Under the pieces are notes generated by a model. It was not told the origin of the DNA, did not search any database, and saw only the letters and a list, made by a program, of their open reading frames with translations. Position numbers and translations under genes: made by a program. Shown piece after piece: positions 36,403 through 48,151 of a stretch of DNA of 64,000 nt (positions are counted from its first letter, which is position 1; each line of letters begins with the position of its first letter). Location: contig NZ_CP134867.1 of the NCBI RefSeq assembly GCF_031954525.1, forward strand, positions 3,472,001 to 3,536,000, given 5' to 3'. This stretch comes from Dyella sp. BiH032 (GTDB lineage Bacteria > Pseudomonadota > Gammaproteobacteria > Xanthomonadales > Rhodanobacteraceae).

Positions 36403-37278
36403 ATGCATGCCGATGACTTCGAGGAGCGCCTGCGCGAGCTCCGGCCATGGCTTCATCGCTACTGCGCCCGCATGACCGGTTCGACCGTGGACGGCGAAGA
36501 CGTGCTGCAGGACACCCTGATCAAGGCGCTGCATGCGCGGGCCGAAGGCACGGTCGTGGACCACCTCGAAGGCTGGCTGCTGCGCATCGCCCATCATACA
36601 AGCCTGGATTTCCTGCGCCGACGCTCGCGGAGTCACGTCGTTCCGCTTACCGACGACATGGAAGACACTCCGGGCCCCGATACGGACATCGTTACGGTCG
36701 GCTTTCAGCGTTTCCTGCAGCTGCCCGAATTGCAGCGCTGCGCGGTGATCCTCAAGGACGTCCTGGAACACACGATCGAGGAAATCGCCGCCATCGCCGG
36801 CTGTACGCCCGCGGCGGCGAAGTCGGCATTGCAGCGAGGACGCGCCGCGCTGCGCCGGCTGGCGGGACAGCACGACGACATGCACATGCCGCTCATGCCG
36901 GACGCCGAGCGGCGGAAATTGGGCAACTATGTTCGGCTGTTCCAGAGCGGCGACTTCGACGCGATTCGCGCCTTGCTTGCCGAGGACGTGAAGCTCGATC
37001 TGGTGAACCGGCTCAGGCTCGAGGGCCGCGAAAGCATCGGGCGCTATTTCTCACGCTACGCCGAAGAGACGAAATGGCGCTTCGTCTTCGGCGCGATCGA
37101 AGGCCGGCCCGCCATGCTGGTGTTCGACCAGACGGGCTCGATGGAACGGCCTGCGCATTTCGTCCTGCTCGAATGGCATGAGGAACGGATCGCCGCCATC
37201 CGCGATTTCCTGTTCGTTCCCTACGTCACCGATACCGCCGATTGGACGCGGCTTCCCGACGTGGACAGGCTCGCCTGA
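36403..37278 (+). CDS. ECF sigma factor with fused C-terminal SnoaL-like domain
   Basis: A 291-aa sigma factor starting at 36403, where AAGGAGG lies six bases upstream. Region 2 (about residues 8-75, LHRYCARMTGSTVDGEDVLQDTLIKAL) and region 4 (about 108-160, LPELQRCAVILKDVLEHTIEE) are followed by a SnoaL/NTF2-like domain (about 172-290) with LFQSGDFDAIRALLAEDVKL. It is not the ECF41 type: the DGGG motif is missing. No separate anti-sigma gene is nearby. An ABM protein and an alpha/beta hydrolase flank it; its target genes are unknown. Confidence 0.85.
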   Translation: MHADDFEERLRELRPWLHRYCARMTGSTVDGEDVLQDTLIKALHARAEGTVVDHLEGWLLRIAHHTSLDFLRRRSRSHVVPLTDDMEDTPGPDTDIVTVGFQRFLQLPELQRCAVILKDVLEHTIEEIAAIAGCTPAAAKSALQRGRAALRRLAGQHDDMHMPLMPDAERRKLGNYVRLFQSGDFDAIRALLAEDVKLDLVNRLRLEGRESIGRYFSRYAEETKWRFVFGAIEGRPAMLVFDQTGSMERPAHFVLLEWHEERIAAIRDFLFVPYVTDTADWTRLPDVDRLA

Positions 37279-37304
37279 CGGCTGCCCGGGATGAACGGCA
37301 GCCG
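37279..37304 (+). terminator. Hairpin after the second ECF sigma gene
   Basis: CGGCTGCC and GGCAGCCG form an 8-bp stem with a ten-base loop immediately after the sigma stop codon. No T run. Confidence 0.4.
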
Positions 37305-37414
37305 GTCTGGCCACGGGCTCGCATTCGCCCTGGCATGCCCGCGGACGGCCCGGCCCCATCCATCGCTCGCTCCCAGGCTTCTCTGGTGCGTTCTGAACGA
37401 CGATGGAGAGAGCC

Positions 37415-38389
37415 ATGCGTTCTGGCTTATGGATGCGACATGTGGTCTTGGGCTTGACGGGTTTGGCCTGGCTTGCCGCCGTCGGGATCTGGATCGCGGG
37501 CAGCTTGCTTATTCACCCGGCCAGACGCGCCGTAGGTGCGCCACCGACGGACCTTCCTGCCCGCGAGGTCACCTTCCCCAGCGATACCGGCTTGCCCCTG
37601 CACGGCTGGTTCGTACCAGGACAACCGGGAAGAAGCGCTGTGCTGCTACTCCATGGGGTGCGCGCATCGCGCCTCAGCATGGTGGCGCGCGCACGCTTTC
37701 TACATCGCGCCGGCTACACGGTTCTATTGGTCGATTTCCAGGCGTCCGGCGAAAGCCCGGGAGACGCGATCACGTTCGGCTACCGCGAGGCGCTCGACGC
37801 GACAGCCTCGGTGCGCGAGTTGCGCCATCTCGCGCCGGGCGAATCCATCGGCATCATCGGCACATCGATGGGTGGCGCGGCGACGTTGCTTGCCGGCGCG
37901 TCCATCCATGTGGACGCGATGGTGCTGGAGCAGGTCTATCCGAGCATCGATCAAGCCCTGCGCGACCGCCTGGAGTGGCATGCCGGCATAGCGGGACGCT
38001 GGCTGACCTGGCCATTGCTAGAGACCTTGCAGCCACATCTCGGCCTGTCTCCGGCGCTATTGCGGCCCATCGATCACCTGGGTGAGCTGACGACACCCAA
38101 GTTGCTGATAGCCGGCGCCTGCGACCACCACACGCGGCTGGAGGAATCGCTAGCCATGTACCGGCGGGCCGCCGCGCCCACATCGCTGTGGATCGTGCCG
38201 CGAGCCACGCACGTGGATCTGCACCGCTTCGCTGGGGCGGAGTACGAAAAGCGCGTACTGGATTTCCTCGGCCGATGGTTGCGTAGCGAAGCGACGGCGC
38301 AAGGAGCTTCGAAGGAAGCGAACGCCGTCAAGGTACTTGCCCGGGATGAGCCGGACGCCGCTGCGGAGGCGGGCTACGACTGCGAATGA
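37415..38389 (+). CDS. Membrane-anchored alpha/beta hydrolase
   Basis: A 324-aa hydrolase. An N-terminal hydrophobic segment (about residues 7-29, VVLGLTGLAWLAAVGIWIAG) is a signal anchor. The fold then shows VLLLHGVRASR (oxyanion loop), the nucleophile elbow GTSMGG (Ser near residue 156), a likely acid in GACDHHTRL and a His in ATHVDLHRF. I prefer the ATG at 37415, which has GGAGAG five bases upstream, over 37403. Substrate unknown. It follows the ECF sigma gene by 136 bases and may belong to the same unit. Confidence 0.8.
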   Translation: MRSGLWMRHVVLGLTGLAWLAAVGIWIAGSLLIHPARRAVGAPPTDLPAREVTFPSDTGLPLHGWFVPGQPGRSAVLLLHGVRASRLSMVARARFLHRAGYTVLLVDFQASGESPGDAITFGYREALDATASVRELRHLAPGESIGIIGTSMGGAATLLAGASIHVDAMVLEQVYPSIDQALRDRLEWHAGIAGRWLTWPLLETLQPHLGLSPALLRPIDHLGELTTPKLLIAGACDHHTRLEESLAMYRRAAAPTSLWIVPRATHVDLHRFAGAEYEKRVLDFLGRWLRSEATAQGASKEANAVKVLARDEPDAAAEAGYDCE

Positions 38390-38444
38390 TATGGACGCCT
38401 CTGCTGCGCGCCGCAAGAAAACGTTTGCTCAGGAGCGTTTTGCT

Positions 38445-38670
38445 GGGCGCTTTGCACGGGCTTCGATGAAGGGCGCGCTTCGCCGTGCAGGGTGGGGATT
38501 GTGAGGTCCATCCATGGGCCTCACCCCTCCGCGCTACGCGCTACGGGGCCAGCCTGCGGCTGTCCAAATTTGTTCCTGACAAATTTGTCGAACCAGCTGC
38601 TCGGCGCGTTACGCCGAGTGGCTGGTTCTATTGGTCCTCTCTTCGCCAGATACGCAAAGCGCCGCTCTCG
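38445..38670. repeat. Tandem hairpin-rich repeat, copy 1 (226 bp)
   Basis: One of two adjoining units of equal length, roughly 85-90% identical by eye, beginning GGGCGCTTTGC. It contains CAAATTTGT-tcctg-ACAAATTTG (38565-38587). It also has a 16-bp stem (38591-38606 with 38612-38627, two G-T pairs) and, at its end, a hairpin GCAAAGCGCC.../...GGCGCTTTGC shared with copy 2. No coding potential. Bases 38390-38444 before it hold only a weak inverted repeat (38418-38441). Confidence 0.9.
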
Positions 38671-38896
38671 GGGCGCTTTGCATTGGGCTTCGATGAAGGT
38701 GCGCTTCGCCGTGCAGGGTGGGGATTGTGAGGCCTATCCATGGGCCACCCCTCCGCGCTACGCGCTACGGGGCCAGCCTGCGGCTGTCCAAATTTGTTCC
38801 TGACAAATTTGTCGAACCGGCCACTCGGCGCGTTGCACCGAGTGGCCGGTTCTCTTGATCCTCTCTCTCCGCCAGATACGCAAAACGCCCCTCTCG
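38671..38896. repeat. Tandem hairpin-rich repeat, copy 2 (226 bp)
   Basis: Second unit, directly abutting copy 1. The CAAATTTG dyad is at 38789-38811 and the long stem at 38815-38828 with 38838-38851. Relative to copy 1 one base pair of this stem is changed on both sides (A-T to G-C), and both G-T pairs have become Watson-Crick. This points to selection for the fold, or at least for the dyad. Its right end runs into the hairpin next to tRNA-Ser, where an 11-bp fragment of a third unit (GGGCGCTTTGC) begins. Confidence 0.9.
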
Positions 38897-38927
38897 GGGC
38901 GCTTTGCGTATCTGGCGGAGAGAGAGG
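38860..38927 (-). terminator. 32-bp inverted repeat that includes the tRNA-Ser terminator
   Basis: Arms 38860-38891 and 38896-38927 pair with a single mismatch around a TCTC loop. The right arm contains the last 15 bases of tRNA-Ser, so the left arm is an inverted copy of the tRNA 3' end. The inner part, read on minus, is a GC hairpin followed by TTTT, which should terminate the tRNA transcript. Confidence 0.85.
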
Positions 38928-39005
38928 GATTCGAACCCTCGATAAGGCTTTTGACCCTATACTCCCTTAGCAGGGGAGCCCCTTCGGCCTCTCGGGCATC
39001 TCTCC
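38913..39005 (-). tRNA. tRNA-Ser (anticodon GCT)
   Basis: A 93-base class II tRNA. The acceptor stem GGAGAGA (5') pairs with TCTCTCC, the discriminator is G, and CCA is encoded at 38915-38913. The anticodon loop reads CTGCTAA, giving GCT (AGC/AGT codons). It has a long variable arm and a GGTTCGAAT T-loop. It follows csrA, the same order as serV behind csrA in E. coli. Confidence 0.95.
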
Positions 39006-39035
39006 GTTTTTGCCCGCATTTCTGCGGAGCCGGCA

Positions 39036-39064
39036 AGGATACCGGTCGATGAGTCTTTCGTAAA
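39036..39064 (-). promoter_or_regulatory. Promoter of tRNA-Ser
   Basis: On minus, TTTACG (39064-39059) and TATCCT (39041-39036) are 17 bases apart, within the csrA-tRNA spacer and about 30 bases before the mature 5' end. Four of six bases match the sigma-70 consensus in each box. Confidence 0.5.
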
Positions 39065-39076
39065 GCTTTGGGTGAA

Positions 39077-39280
39077 TCAGTGGTCGTCCGAGCCGTTGGA
39101 GCCGCCTTCCGGCTTGTGCTCGTTCTGGATCCGCTGATAGATCTCTTCGCGATGTACGGCTACGTTCTTGGGCGCATTGATGCCGATACGCACCTGATTG
39201 CCCTTCACGCCCAGAACGGTGACGGTCACCTCGTCGCCGATCATCAGGGTTTCACCGACCCTGCGGGTCAGAATCAACAT
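39077..39280 (-). CDS. csrA: Carbon storage regulator CsrA
   Basis: RNA-binding global post-transcriptional regulator, 67 aa. Starts [20 protein letters not shown]; an in-frame GTG nine bases upstream is less likely because GGAG is eight bases from the chosen ATG. Contains [21 protein letters not shown], with the key RNA-contact Arg of VAVHREE. An ANGGA motif (ATGGA, 39294-39290 on minus) overlaps its own Shine-Dalgarno and another lies at 39375-39371, suggesting self-repression. The 260 bases up to alaS show no other gene. Confidence 0.96.
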   Translation of the reverse strand: MLILTRRVGETLMIGDEVTVTVLGVKGNQVRIGINAPKNVAVHREEIYQRIQNEHKPEGGSNGSDDH

Positions 39281-39540
39281 GTTTGCCACTCCATGAAAGC
39301 TATGTGGTCACAGGCCAGCAGATGATGAAACCTCACCCCTGAGCTACACCATCTGAATTTCGACGAACTGTCCATCGAAGGCCCTACCGCCTTCCCCGGC
39401 ACGACAGCGGGAGGCTCAGGAGCATCCCGCCGACCGGCGACACCGCAATGAGCGTAGCCGACATTCGTCCGATACTAGCCGAGCGCGCGCGCGCTGTGCA
39501 ATGCGCGCGGCCTATGGCATGTGGTCTATTCACCTGCGTT

Positions 39541-42177
<2,637 letters not shown>

Positions 42178-42253
42178 GGCGTGCGGGTCGTCGAGCAGAT
42201 CGTTGGGATGGGGCGCCGATGGCTGCAGATCACGCCGCGACGGAGCCGGGCGA

Positions 42254-42748
42254 TCAGTCGCTTTCGTCGGCCAGCTCGTCCACTTCGGCGTGGGTAAGAC
42301 CTCTTACTGTGGCGGCCGGAAAGCCTCGGCGCAAGAGAAATTGCGCCCGGCGGGCCTTTTCGGCCGGATCGGCCGGGGCCTTGGCGCCATAGCGGCGCCG
42401 CAGCTGGGCGGCGGCGGATTCGGCCCAATCCACGCCAGCCTCCTCCAGCAGCTGCCGGATGCGCGCATCGGGCAAGCCGTGGCTCTTGAGCTCGGCGCGC
42501 AGGCGCACCGGTCCGTAGCCCTGGGCGGCGCGGCTGCGCACCAGTACCTCGCCGAAGCGATCGTCGTCCTGGTAGTGCTGCGCACCCAGCCGGTCGAGTG
42601 CATCCCCGGCCTCCTCGCCGCCGTAGCCACCCTGGCGCAGCTTCTGGCCCAGTTCCCGGCGGGAGTGCTCGCGGCGCGCGAGCAGGCCCAGCGCCTTGTC
42701 GTAGGCGCTGCGCCGGGGCTTGTCGCTGTTGTCGTCTTTACGGCTCAT
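42254..42748 (-). CDS. recX: Regulatory protein RecX
   Basis: Modulator that limits RecA filament extension; 164 aa with three helical repeats. Typical segments are [40 protein letters not shown] and ELKSHGLP, then [11 protein letters not shown]. It lies 113 bases downstream of recA, separated by a hairpin that could lower its expression relative to recA. Confidence 0.93.
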   Translation of the reverse strand: MSRKDDNSDKPRRSAYDKALGLLARREHSRRELGQKLRQGGYGGEEAGDALDRLGAQHYQDDDRFGEVLVRSRAAQGYGPVRLRAELKSHGLPDARIRQLLEEAGVDWAESAAAQLRRRYGAKAPADPAEKARRAQFLLRRGFPAATVRGLTHAEVDELADESD

Positions 42749-42818
42749 GCGGACGGGCCGTTCGGTGCCGGGCCTCGTGGAAGCTGTGAGGGAACGCTTC
42801 CGCGGCTACCTCCCGGCC

Positions 42819-42843
42819 GGCCGGACGGTTTTCCCGCCCGGCC
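42819..42843 (-). terminator. recA-recX intergenic hairpin
   Basis: On the minus strand a ten-pair stem (one G-U) closes a GAAAA loop, 19 bases past the recA stop. There is no T run. A partial terminator at this place is known in E. coli and keeps RecX scarce. Confidence 0.45.
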
Positions 42844-42861
42844 CTGGCGCCCTTGCGGGCT

Positions 42862-43896
<1,035 letters not shown>

Positions 43897-44031
43897 CGTC
43901 TTGTGTCCCGAATGGTGTGGGTGGCTGTCAGGTGCAGGGCATGATGCGCCGGCCTCGTCTCACGGGCTGCGATCACGCGAAGGACCAGTATCCCATACCG
44001 GTCAAGCCGGTCCGTGTAGGCGCAGGGATCG

Positions 44032-44541
44032 TCAATCCGTCAGCGCCTTGCGTACGCCGACGAGGGCGGCGGCCACGGTCTGGCGACGAATCGCCTCACG
44101 ATCACCGTCGAAGTGGAACAACCGGCCGTGGGCATAGCCGCCTCGCCGCTTCCAGCCGATCCATACCGTGCCGACGGGCTTCTCCGGCGTGCCGCCGCTG
44201 GGCCCGGCGATGCCGGTGACCGCCACCGCGACGCCCGCTCCGAAGCGGGCCAGCGCGCCGGAGACCATTTCCAGTACGGTTTCTTCGCTGACCGCGCCGG
44301 TGCGCTCCAGCGTGCGGGGATTGACGCCCAGCAACGCCTCCTTCGCCTCGTAGCTGTAGGTGACCACGCCCGCATCGAACCAGGCCGAACTGCCGGGCAG
44401 ATCGGTGAGCGTCTTGGCGATCCACCCGCCCGTACAGGATTCGGCCGTCACCAGCATGAGCTTGGCCGCCAGGGTGGCATCGGCGACTTCGCGGGCCAGC
44501 GCCGCGAGATCGGCGTCGGTGGGGATGGACGTCGGGGTCAT
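44032..44541 (-). CDS. pncC: Nicotinamide-nucleotide amidase PncC (CinA C-terminal domain)
   Basis: Deamidates NMN to nicotinate mononucleotide in pyridine nucleotide recycling; 169 aa single-domain form. Motifs: [20 protein letters not shown] (catalytic Ser/Thr region), [38 protein letters not shown]. Start chosen at 44541 (MTPTSIP). It is upstream of recA, as ygaD/pncC is in E. coli; there the other side is mutS, here a fec block intervenes. Confidence 0.93.
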   Translation of the reverse strand: MTPTSIPTDADLAALAREVADATLAAKLMLVTAESCTGGWIAKTLTDLPGSSAWFDAGVVTYSYEAKEALLGVNPRTLERTGAVSEETVLEMVSGALARFGAGVAVAVTGIAGPSGGTPEKPVGTVWIGWKRRGGYAHGRLFHFDGDREAIRRQTVAAALVGVRKALTD

Positions 44542-44667
44542 GAACAACTCCACAGTGAAACGGCACGCTGCGCACAAGGAATGCGAAGCGGACCCTTCTA
44601 CGCCTTTAAGGCCCGGGGGCCAAGACTTGACGCCCCGCCCTCCTGTCCCGTGCGGGACGCATGGACG

Positions 44668-47073
44668 CTAGAACGCGTAGCTGCCGCTGAGCAAGACGCT
44701 GCGTCGCTCGATCAACGGTACGAAGCTGTCGTCGAAGTCCTCGGCGCGCAGGCGCCGCCCGAGCAGATTGCGCACGCCCAGCGTCAAGCTCCAGCGAGGC
44801 GCGCGATAGAAGAGGTTCGCATCCAGGCTGTATTGCCCCGGATTGGAGAAAAGGGTCTGGCCGTCGCTTAGCAACCCGGTTGCACGGCTACGAGCCTGCA
44901 GTCCCGCACCCACGCCCCAGCCCGCCGCGGCCTTGGGATCGAAGCGGTAGGACGCCCAGGCGGCCCCACGATGCCGCGGCGCGCCGGTGATCGGCGAGCC
45001 GTCGTGCTTGTGCACCAGCGCGTACGTGTAGCTCGCGCTGACATCCAGTCCCGGCGCCAGCCGGCCGTTGAGTTCCGTCTCCACGCCCTGGTTGGTCTGG
45101 CCTGGGCCGCGATAGCCAAAGTACGGCGGCTTGGGCGAGAACAGGTCCGTGCTGCGATCGAGCGTGATCCGGTACCAGGACACGGTCAGCCGCGCGCGCT
45201 GCCTGGCCAGGTCGAACTTGGCGCCGGCTTCGAGCTGCCGCGACAGTACCGGCAGCAACGGTTTGCCATTGCGGCCGAGCACCGCATCGGGCTGGAAGCC
45301 ATGGGACAGGCTCGCGTAGAGCGCCACGCCGGGCACTGGCTTGTAGACCACGCCCAGATTAGGCACCCACTGCGCCTTGCGCCGCTCCCACGGCGAGCCG
45401 TCGCGATGCTGGGTGGAGAGGACGTAGGCGGAACGGCGCAGCGCCACGAGTGCATTCCATCGTTCGCCCAGCTGCATGTGGTCCTGCAGGAACAGGCCGC
45501 TGTCGGTCACCCACGGATCGCCCGAGAACGCGCTGGAGTCGAACAGCGCCATGCCCTGGCCGAGCACCAGGGAATTGACCGGCGGCAAGCGTTCGCCGCC
45601 AAGCAAGTCGATGCTGCCATCGCCGAGGACGGCCTGCTCGTCCTCGAAACGCCCCACGCGAGCGCGCGAATAATCGAAACCGGCCATCACGTTGTGGTGC
45701 GTCGCCCCCAGCGCGAAGCTCGCCACGAGCTCGTTCTGCAGCGTGTAGAACGCATCCGTGTAGCGGTATTTGTCGGCGATGGCGGTCGCCGGGCCGTCGG
45801 AAGACGGGAAGTCGACCAGCCACGCCTGCTGCAGGTTGCTCTCATGCACGTACTGCGCGCGGCTGCGCAGCGACCAGACGTCGTCGAAGGCGTGTTCCCA
45901 CAGGTAGTAGTAGCGGGTCGTGCGGAACTCCGAATGGTCCTGCGGATGGCCCAGCAACAATCCGGCCGGCGTGGCCGACGCGGGCGTGCCATCCAGCCAG
46001 GTCACGTAGTCCGGGATCGGGAAGCGGTTGACCATGCGCGACATGCCGACGATCCACTGCGTGTCCGCCCCATTCCAGCCCACTGACGGCGCGACGTAAT
46101 TGGTGCGCCGTCCCACGTAGCCCTGCGGCGTACGATCGGTGCGGTCGGCTGAAAGCACCAGGCGATAGAGCCAGCGCCCACCATGATCGAGCCGGCCTGC
46201 GAAATCGCCGTCGAGCTGGGTGTCGCCATGACTTCCCAACGCCCAGGACAGCTGATGCACGGGCGTTGCCTGCGGCTTTTTCATCACCAGGCCGACCAGC
46301 CCGCCGAAATTGTTGTTGGTGGATACGTCGCCCAGGATGGACTGCGGTCCGCGCGGCACTTCGATGCGATCCACGGCGACCAGCGGCGGCAGGTCGCCCA
46401 CACCGACCACAGCGTTGGGCATGCCGTCGGTCGTGCCGTTGCCGGCACGGAACCCACGGATGCGGAATTCCGGCAATCCGATTTCGGTGTCGAGATATTG
46501 CACGCCCGCAAGCGTGCGCAGCGCATCGGGCACGTTGCGGTCCTGGCGCGCATCCATCAGGTCCCGCGTTACCACGCCCACCGACTGCGGCAAATCGGCC
46601 GGGTCGGCGTCCAGGCGTGCCGAGCCGCTGGCGTATTCGGCGCGATAGCCATTGGCGAACAGGCCGAGGGCACGCACCGGCGCGAGTTCCGTGACCGGCA
46701 CCGGCGGCACCTCGTGCCATCCATCGGCGGGAATGGCGCGTGGCCTGATCACCACGGTGGTGGCCCCTATGAAGCGGTAGGTCAGCGGCGTGCCGTGCAG
46801 CAGCTGGGCCAGCGCTTCCTCCGGCGCGAGCCGGCCCTGCACCGCCTCGGAACGCAGCGATGCAGCCAGGTCGCCGGATACCAGCACCTGCAGGTTCGCT
46901 TGTCCGCCGTAGGCGATCAGCGCGGAGGCGAGCGGTTGCGACGGAATGGCGAAAGAGACGGATGCCGGGGTAGCGCTCTCGCTGCTCGCCGCGGCGGCCG
47001 CGCGCGTCCATGGCGACACCGCCATGCAGCCGCAAGCGAACAGCCATCCGAACCGCCCCATGTCCCGCGCCAT
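44668..47073 (-). CDS. TonB-dependent receptor with N-terminal signalling (STN) domain
   Basis: FecA/FpvA-type outer membrane transducer of ferric siderophore or other ligand, about 801 aa from the ATG at 47073 (a TTG at 47133 and an ATG at 47061 are alternatives). After the signal peptide comes an STN domain (about residues 30-110; FAIPSQPLASALIAYGGQAN, EEALAQLLHGTPLTYRFIG). A plug follows (LPQSVGVVTRDLMDARQD, EFRIRGFRAGN, RIEVPRGPQSILGD), then a 22-strand barrel ending in a terminal Phe (LLSGSYAF). It lies downstream of fecR and fecI and is probably their target. Ligand unknown. Confidence 0.9.
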   Translation of the reverse strand: MARDMGRFGWLFACGCMAVSPWTRAAAAASSESATPASVSFAIPSQPLASALIAYGGQANLQVLVSGDLAASLRSEAVQGRLAPEEALAQLLHGTPLTYRFIGATTVVIRPRAIPADGWHEVPPVPVTELAPVRALGLFANGYRAEYASGSARLDADPADLPQSVGVVTRDLMDARQDRNVPDALRTLAGVQYLDTEIGLPEFRIRGFRAGNGTTDGMPNAVVGVGDLPPLVAVDRIEVPRGPQSILGDVSTNNNFGGLVGLVMKKPQATPVHQLSWALGSHGDTQLDGDFAGRLDHGGRWLYRLVLSADRTDRTPQGYVGRRTNYVAPSVGWNGADTQWIVGMSRMVNRFPIPDYVTWLDGTPASATPAGLLLGHPQDHSEFRTTRYYYLWEHAFDDVWSLRSRAQYVHESNLQQAWLVDFPSSDGPATAIADKYRYTDAFYTLQNELVASFALGATHHNVMAGFDYSRARVGRFEDEQAVLGDGSIDLLGGERLPPVNSLVLGQGMALFDSSAFSGDPWVTDSGLFLQDHMQLGERWNALVALRRSAYVLSTQHRDGSPWERRKAQWVPNLGVVYKPVPGVALYASLSHGFQPDAVLGRNGKPLLPVLSRQLEAGAKFDLARQRARLTVSWYRITLDRSTDLFSPKPPYFGYRGPGQTNQGVETELNGRLAPGLDVSASYTYALVHKHDGSPITGAPRHRGAAWASYRFDPKAAAGWGVGAGLQARSRATGLLSDGQTLFSNPGQYSLDANLFYRAPRWSLTLGVRNLLGRRLRAEDFDDSFVPLIERRSVLLSGSYAF

Positions 47074-47179
47074 GCCCCAGGCGAAAACGGCGAGTGTGGC
47101 ATGGCAAGGTGAGCTCTTGGAGGCCCGCCTCAAGCGAACCGTTTGAAAGGACCAGGCCGGCTTGCGCGAAGCTTGCTCC

Positions 47180-48151
47180 TCATTGCCACGCGCCAGCCGC
47201 AGGACGGCTCAACACCACCTCGTTCGAACGCATGTCCACGCGCAACGGCAGAACCTGGGGCAAGGCTTCCAGCCAGCGGTCGATCGCGTCTGTGCGGATC
47301 GTGCCGGTAAAGGCTAGCGAGGCCAGCCCGGCATCCGCGATGCGTACGGGGCGCGCGCTGTACCGATTGAGGCTGGCGACCACCACGGCCAGCGGCTCGT
47401 TGTCGAACTCGAGGCGATCGTGACGCCAGGCGGCGGTCCGCGCTGGATCGATCTGCGCCACGGTGAGCCCCGCGTTCGGCATGTACACGATGCGCTGCCC
47501 GGCCGTGGCTTCACGTATGCCGACCGCACCGGGAGCAGTGACCAGCACCTTGCCTTCGGCAACGTCGATGGTCACCCGGCCGCCGCCCTGCCGCACGTCG
47601 AACGCTGTGCCCACGTCACGGATGCGCACCGGGCCCGCGCTTACCTCGAAAGGCGTGTCGTCGGGCGCAACCTGGAAGAACGCCTCCCCGTCCCGCAGAT
47701 CGACGCGGCGCAGTTCCCCGTCGAAGCGCGCCTCCAGCCGCGACGCGCCGCCGAGCGCCACGCGCGTGCCGTCGGGCAGGCGCAAGTCTTCCTGCCGCCC
47801 CAGTGCGCTGGCGTAGCCGCGCGACACCGTCGCGGCCACGAGCGTCCACGCCAGGTAGCCGCCCGCTACGACCGCGGCGAGTCCGGCCGCCAGCGCCAGC
47901 GGCAGCCAGGTCCGCGACGTTCGCCGGGACCGGAAGGGATGCAGGAGAAACCCTCTGGATGCCTCATCCAGGCGCTCCACCTCGTCGCCGAGCGCATTGA
48001 TGCGCTCGAACGCGGCGAGGTTTTCTTCCTGCGAGGACCAGTCGATCCATTGGCGCAGCGTGGTGTCGGAGACCTCCGGGCCGCGCAAGCGCAAGCGCCA
48101 TTCGGCAGCATCGCGCAGCCGTGCTTCGTCATTCGGGTGGATGCCGGGCAT
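47180..48151 (-). CDS. FecR-type anti-sigma/sigma regulator
   Basis: A 323-aa inner membrane protein. The N-terminal cytosolic anti-sigma segment (about 1-80) has AAEWRLRLRGPEVSD and QWIDWSSQEENLAAFERIN. One transmembrane helix (about 83-107, LPLALAAGLAAVVAGGYLAW) leads to the periplasmic FecR domain with LPDGTRVALGGASRLEARF and VTIDVAEGKVLV. Its ATG overlaps the fecI stop by one base (TGATG), so the two are coupled. It should relay the ligand-bound state of the STN receptor to FecI. Confidence 0.9.
   Translation of the reverse strand: MPGIHPNDEARLRDAAEWRLRLRGPEVSDTTLRQWIDWSSQEENLAAFERINALGDEVERLDEASRGFLLHPFRSRRTSRTWLPLALAAGLAAVVAGGYLAWTLVAATVSRGYASALGRQEDLRLPDGTRVALGGASRLEARFDGELRRVDLRDGEAFFQVAPDDTPFEVSAGPVRIRDVGTAFDVRQGGGRVTIDVAEGKVLVTAPGAVGIREATAGQRIVYMPNAGLTVAQIDPARTAAWRHDRLEFDNEPLAVVVASLNRYSARPVRIADAGLASLAFTGTIRTDAIDRWLEALPQVLPLRVDMRSNEVVLSRPAAGAWQ

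Noticed and set aside
38445..38896. CRISPR array
   Set aside because: Only two units of 226 bp, directly abutting, without spacers, and no cas genes nearby.
38445..38927. Attachment site or integrated element at tRNA-Ser
   Set aside because: The tRNA 3' end copies are inverted relative to the tRNA rather than direct repeats, and no integrase or cargo lies between them.
38740..39052. Small reading frames across tRNA-Ser coding for GGERGIRTL or EREGFEPS-like peptides
   Set aside because: These are translations of the tRNA gene and its flank, a well-known annotation artefact. There is no independent coding evidence.
43897..44031. LexA (SOS) box upstream of recA
   Set aside because: I looked for CTGT-N8-ACAG and for TTAGTA-type boxes on both strands and found no convincing match. 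A lineage-specific LexA motif could still be there.
47074..47179. FecI-type promoter or Fur box upstream of the TonB receptor
   Set aside because: TCCTTT and GAACCG-like fragments are present on one strand or the other, but no full motif with correct spacing could be built.
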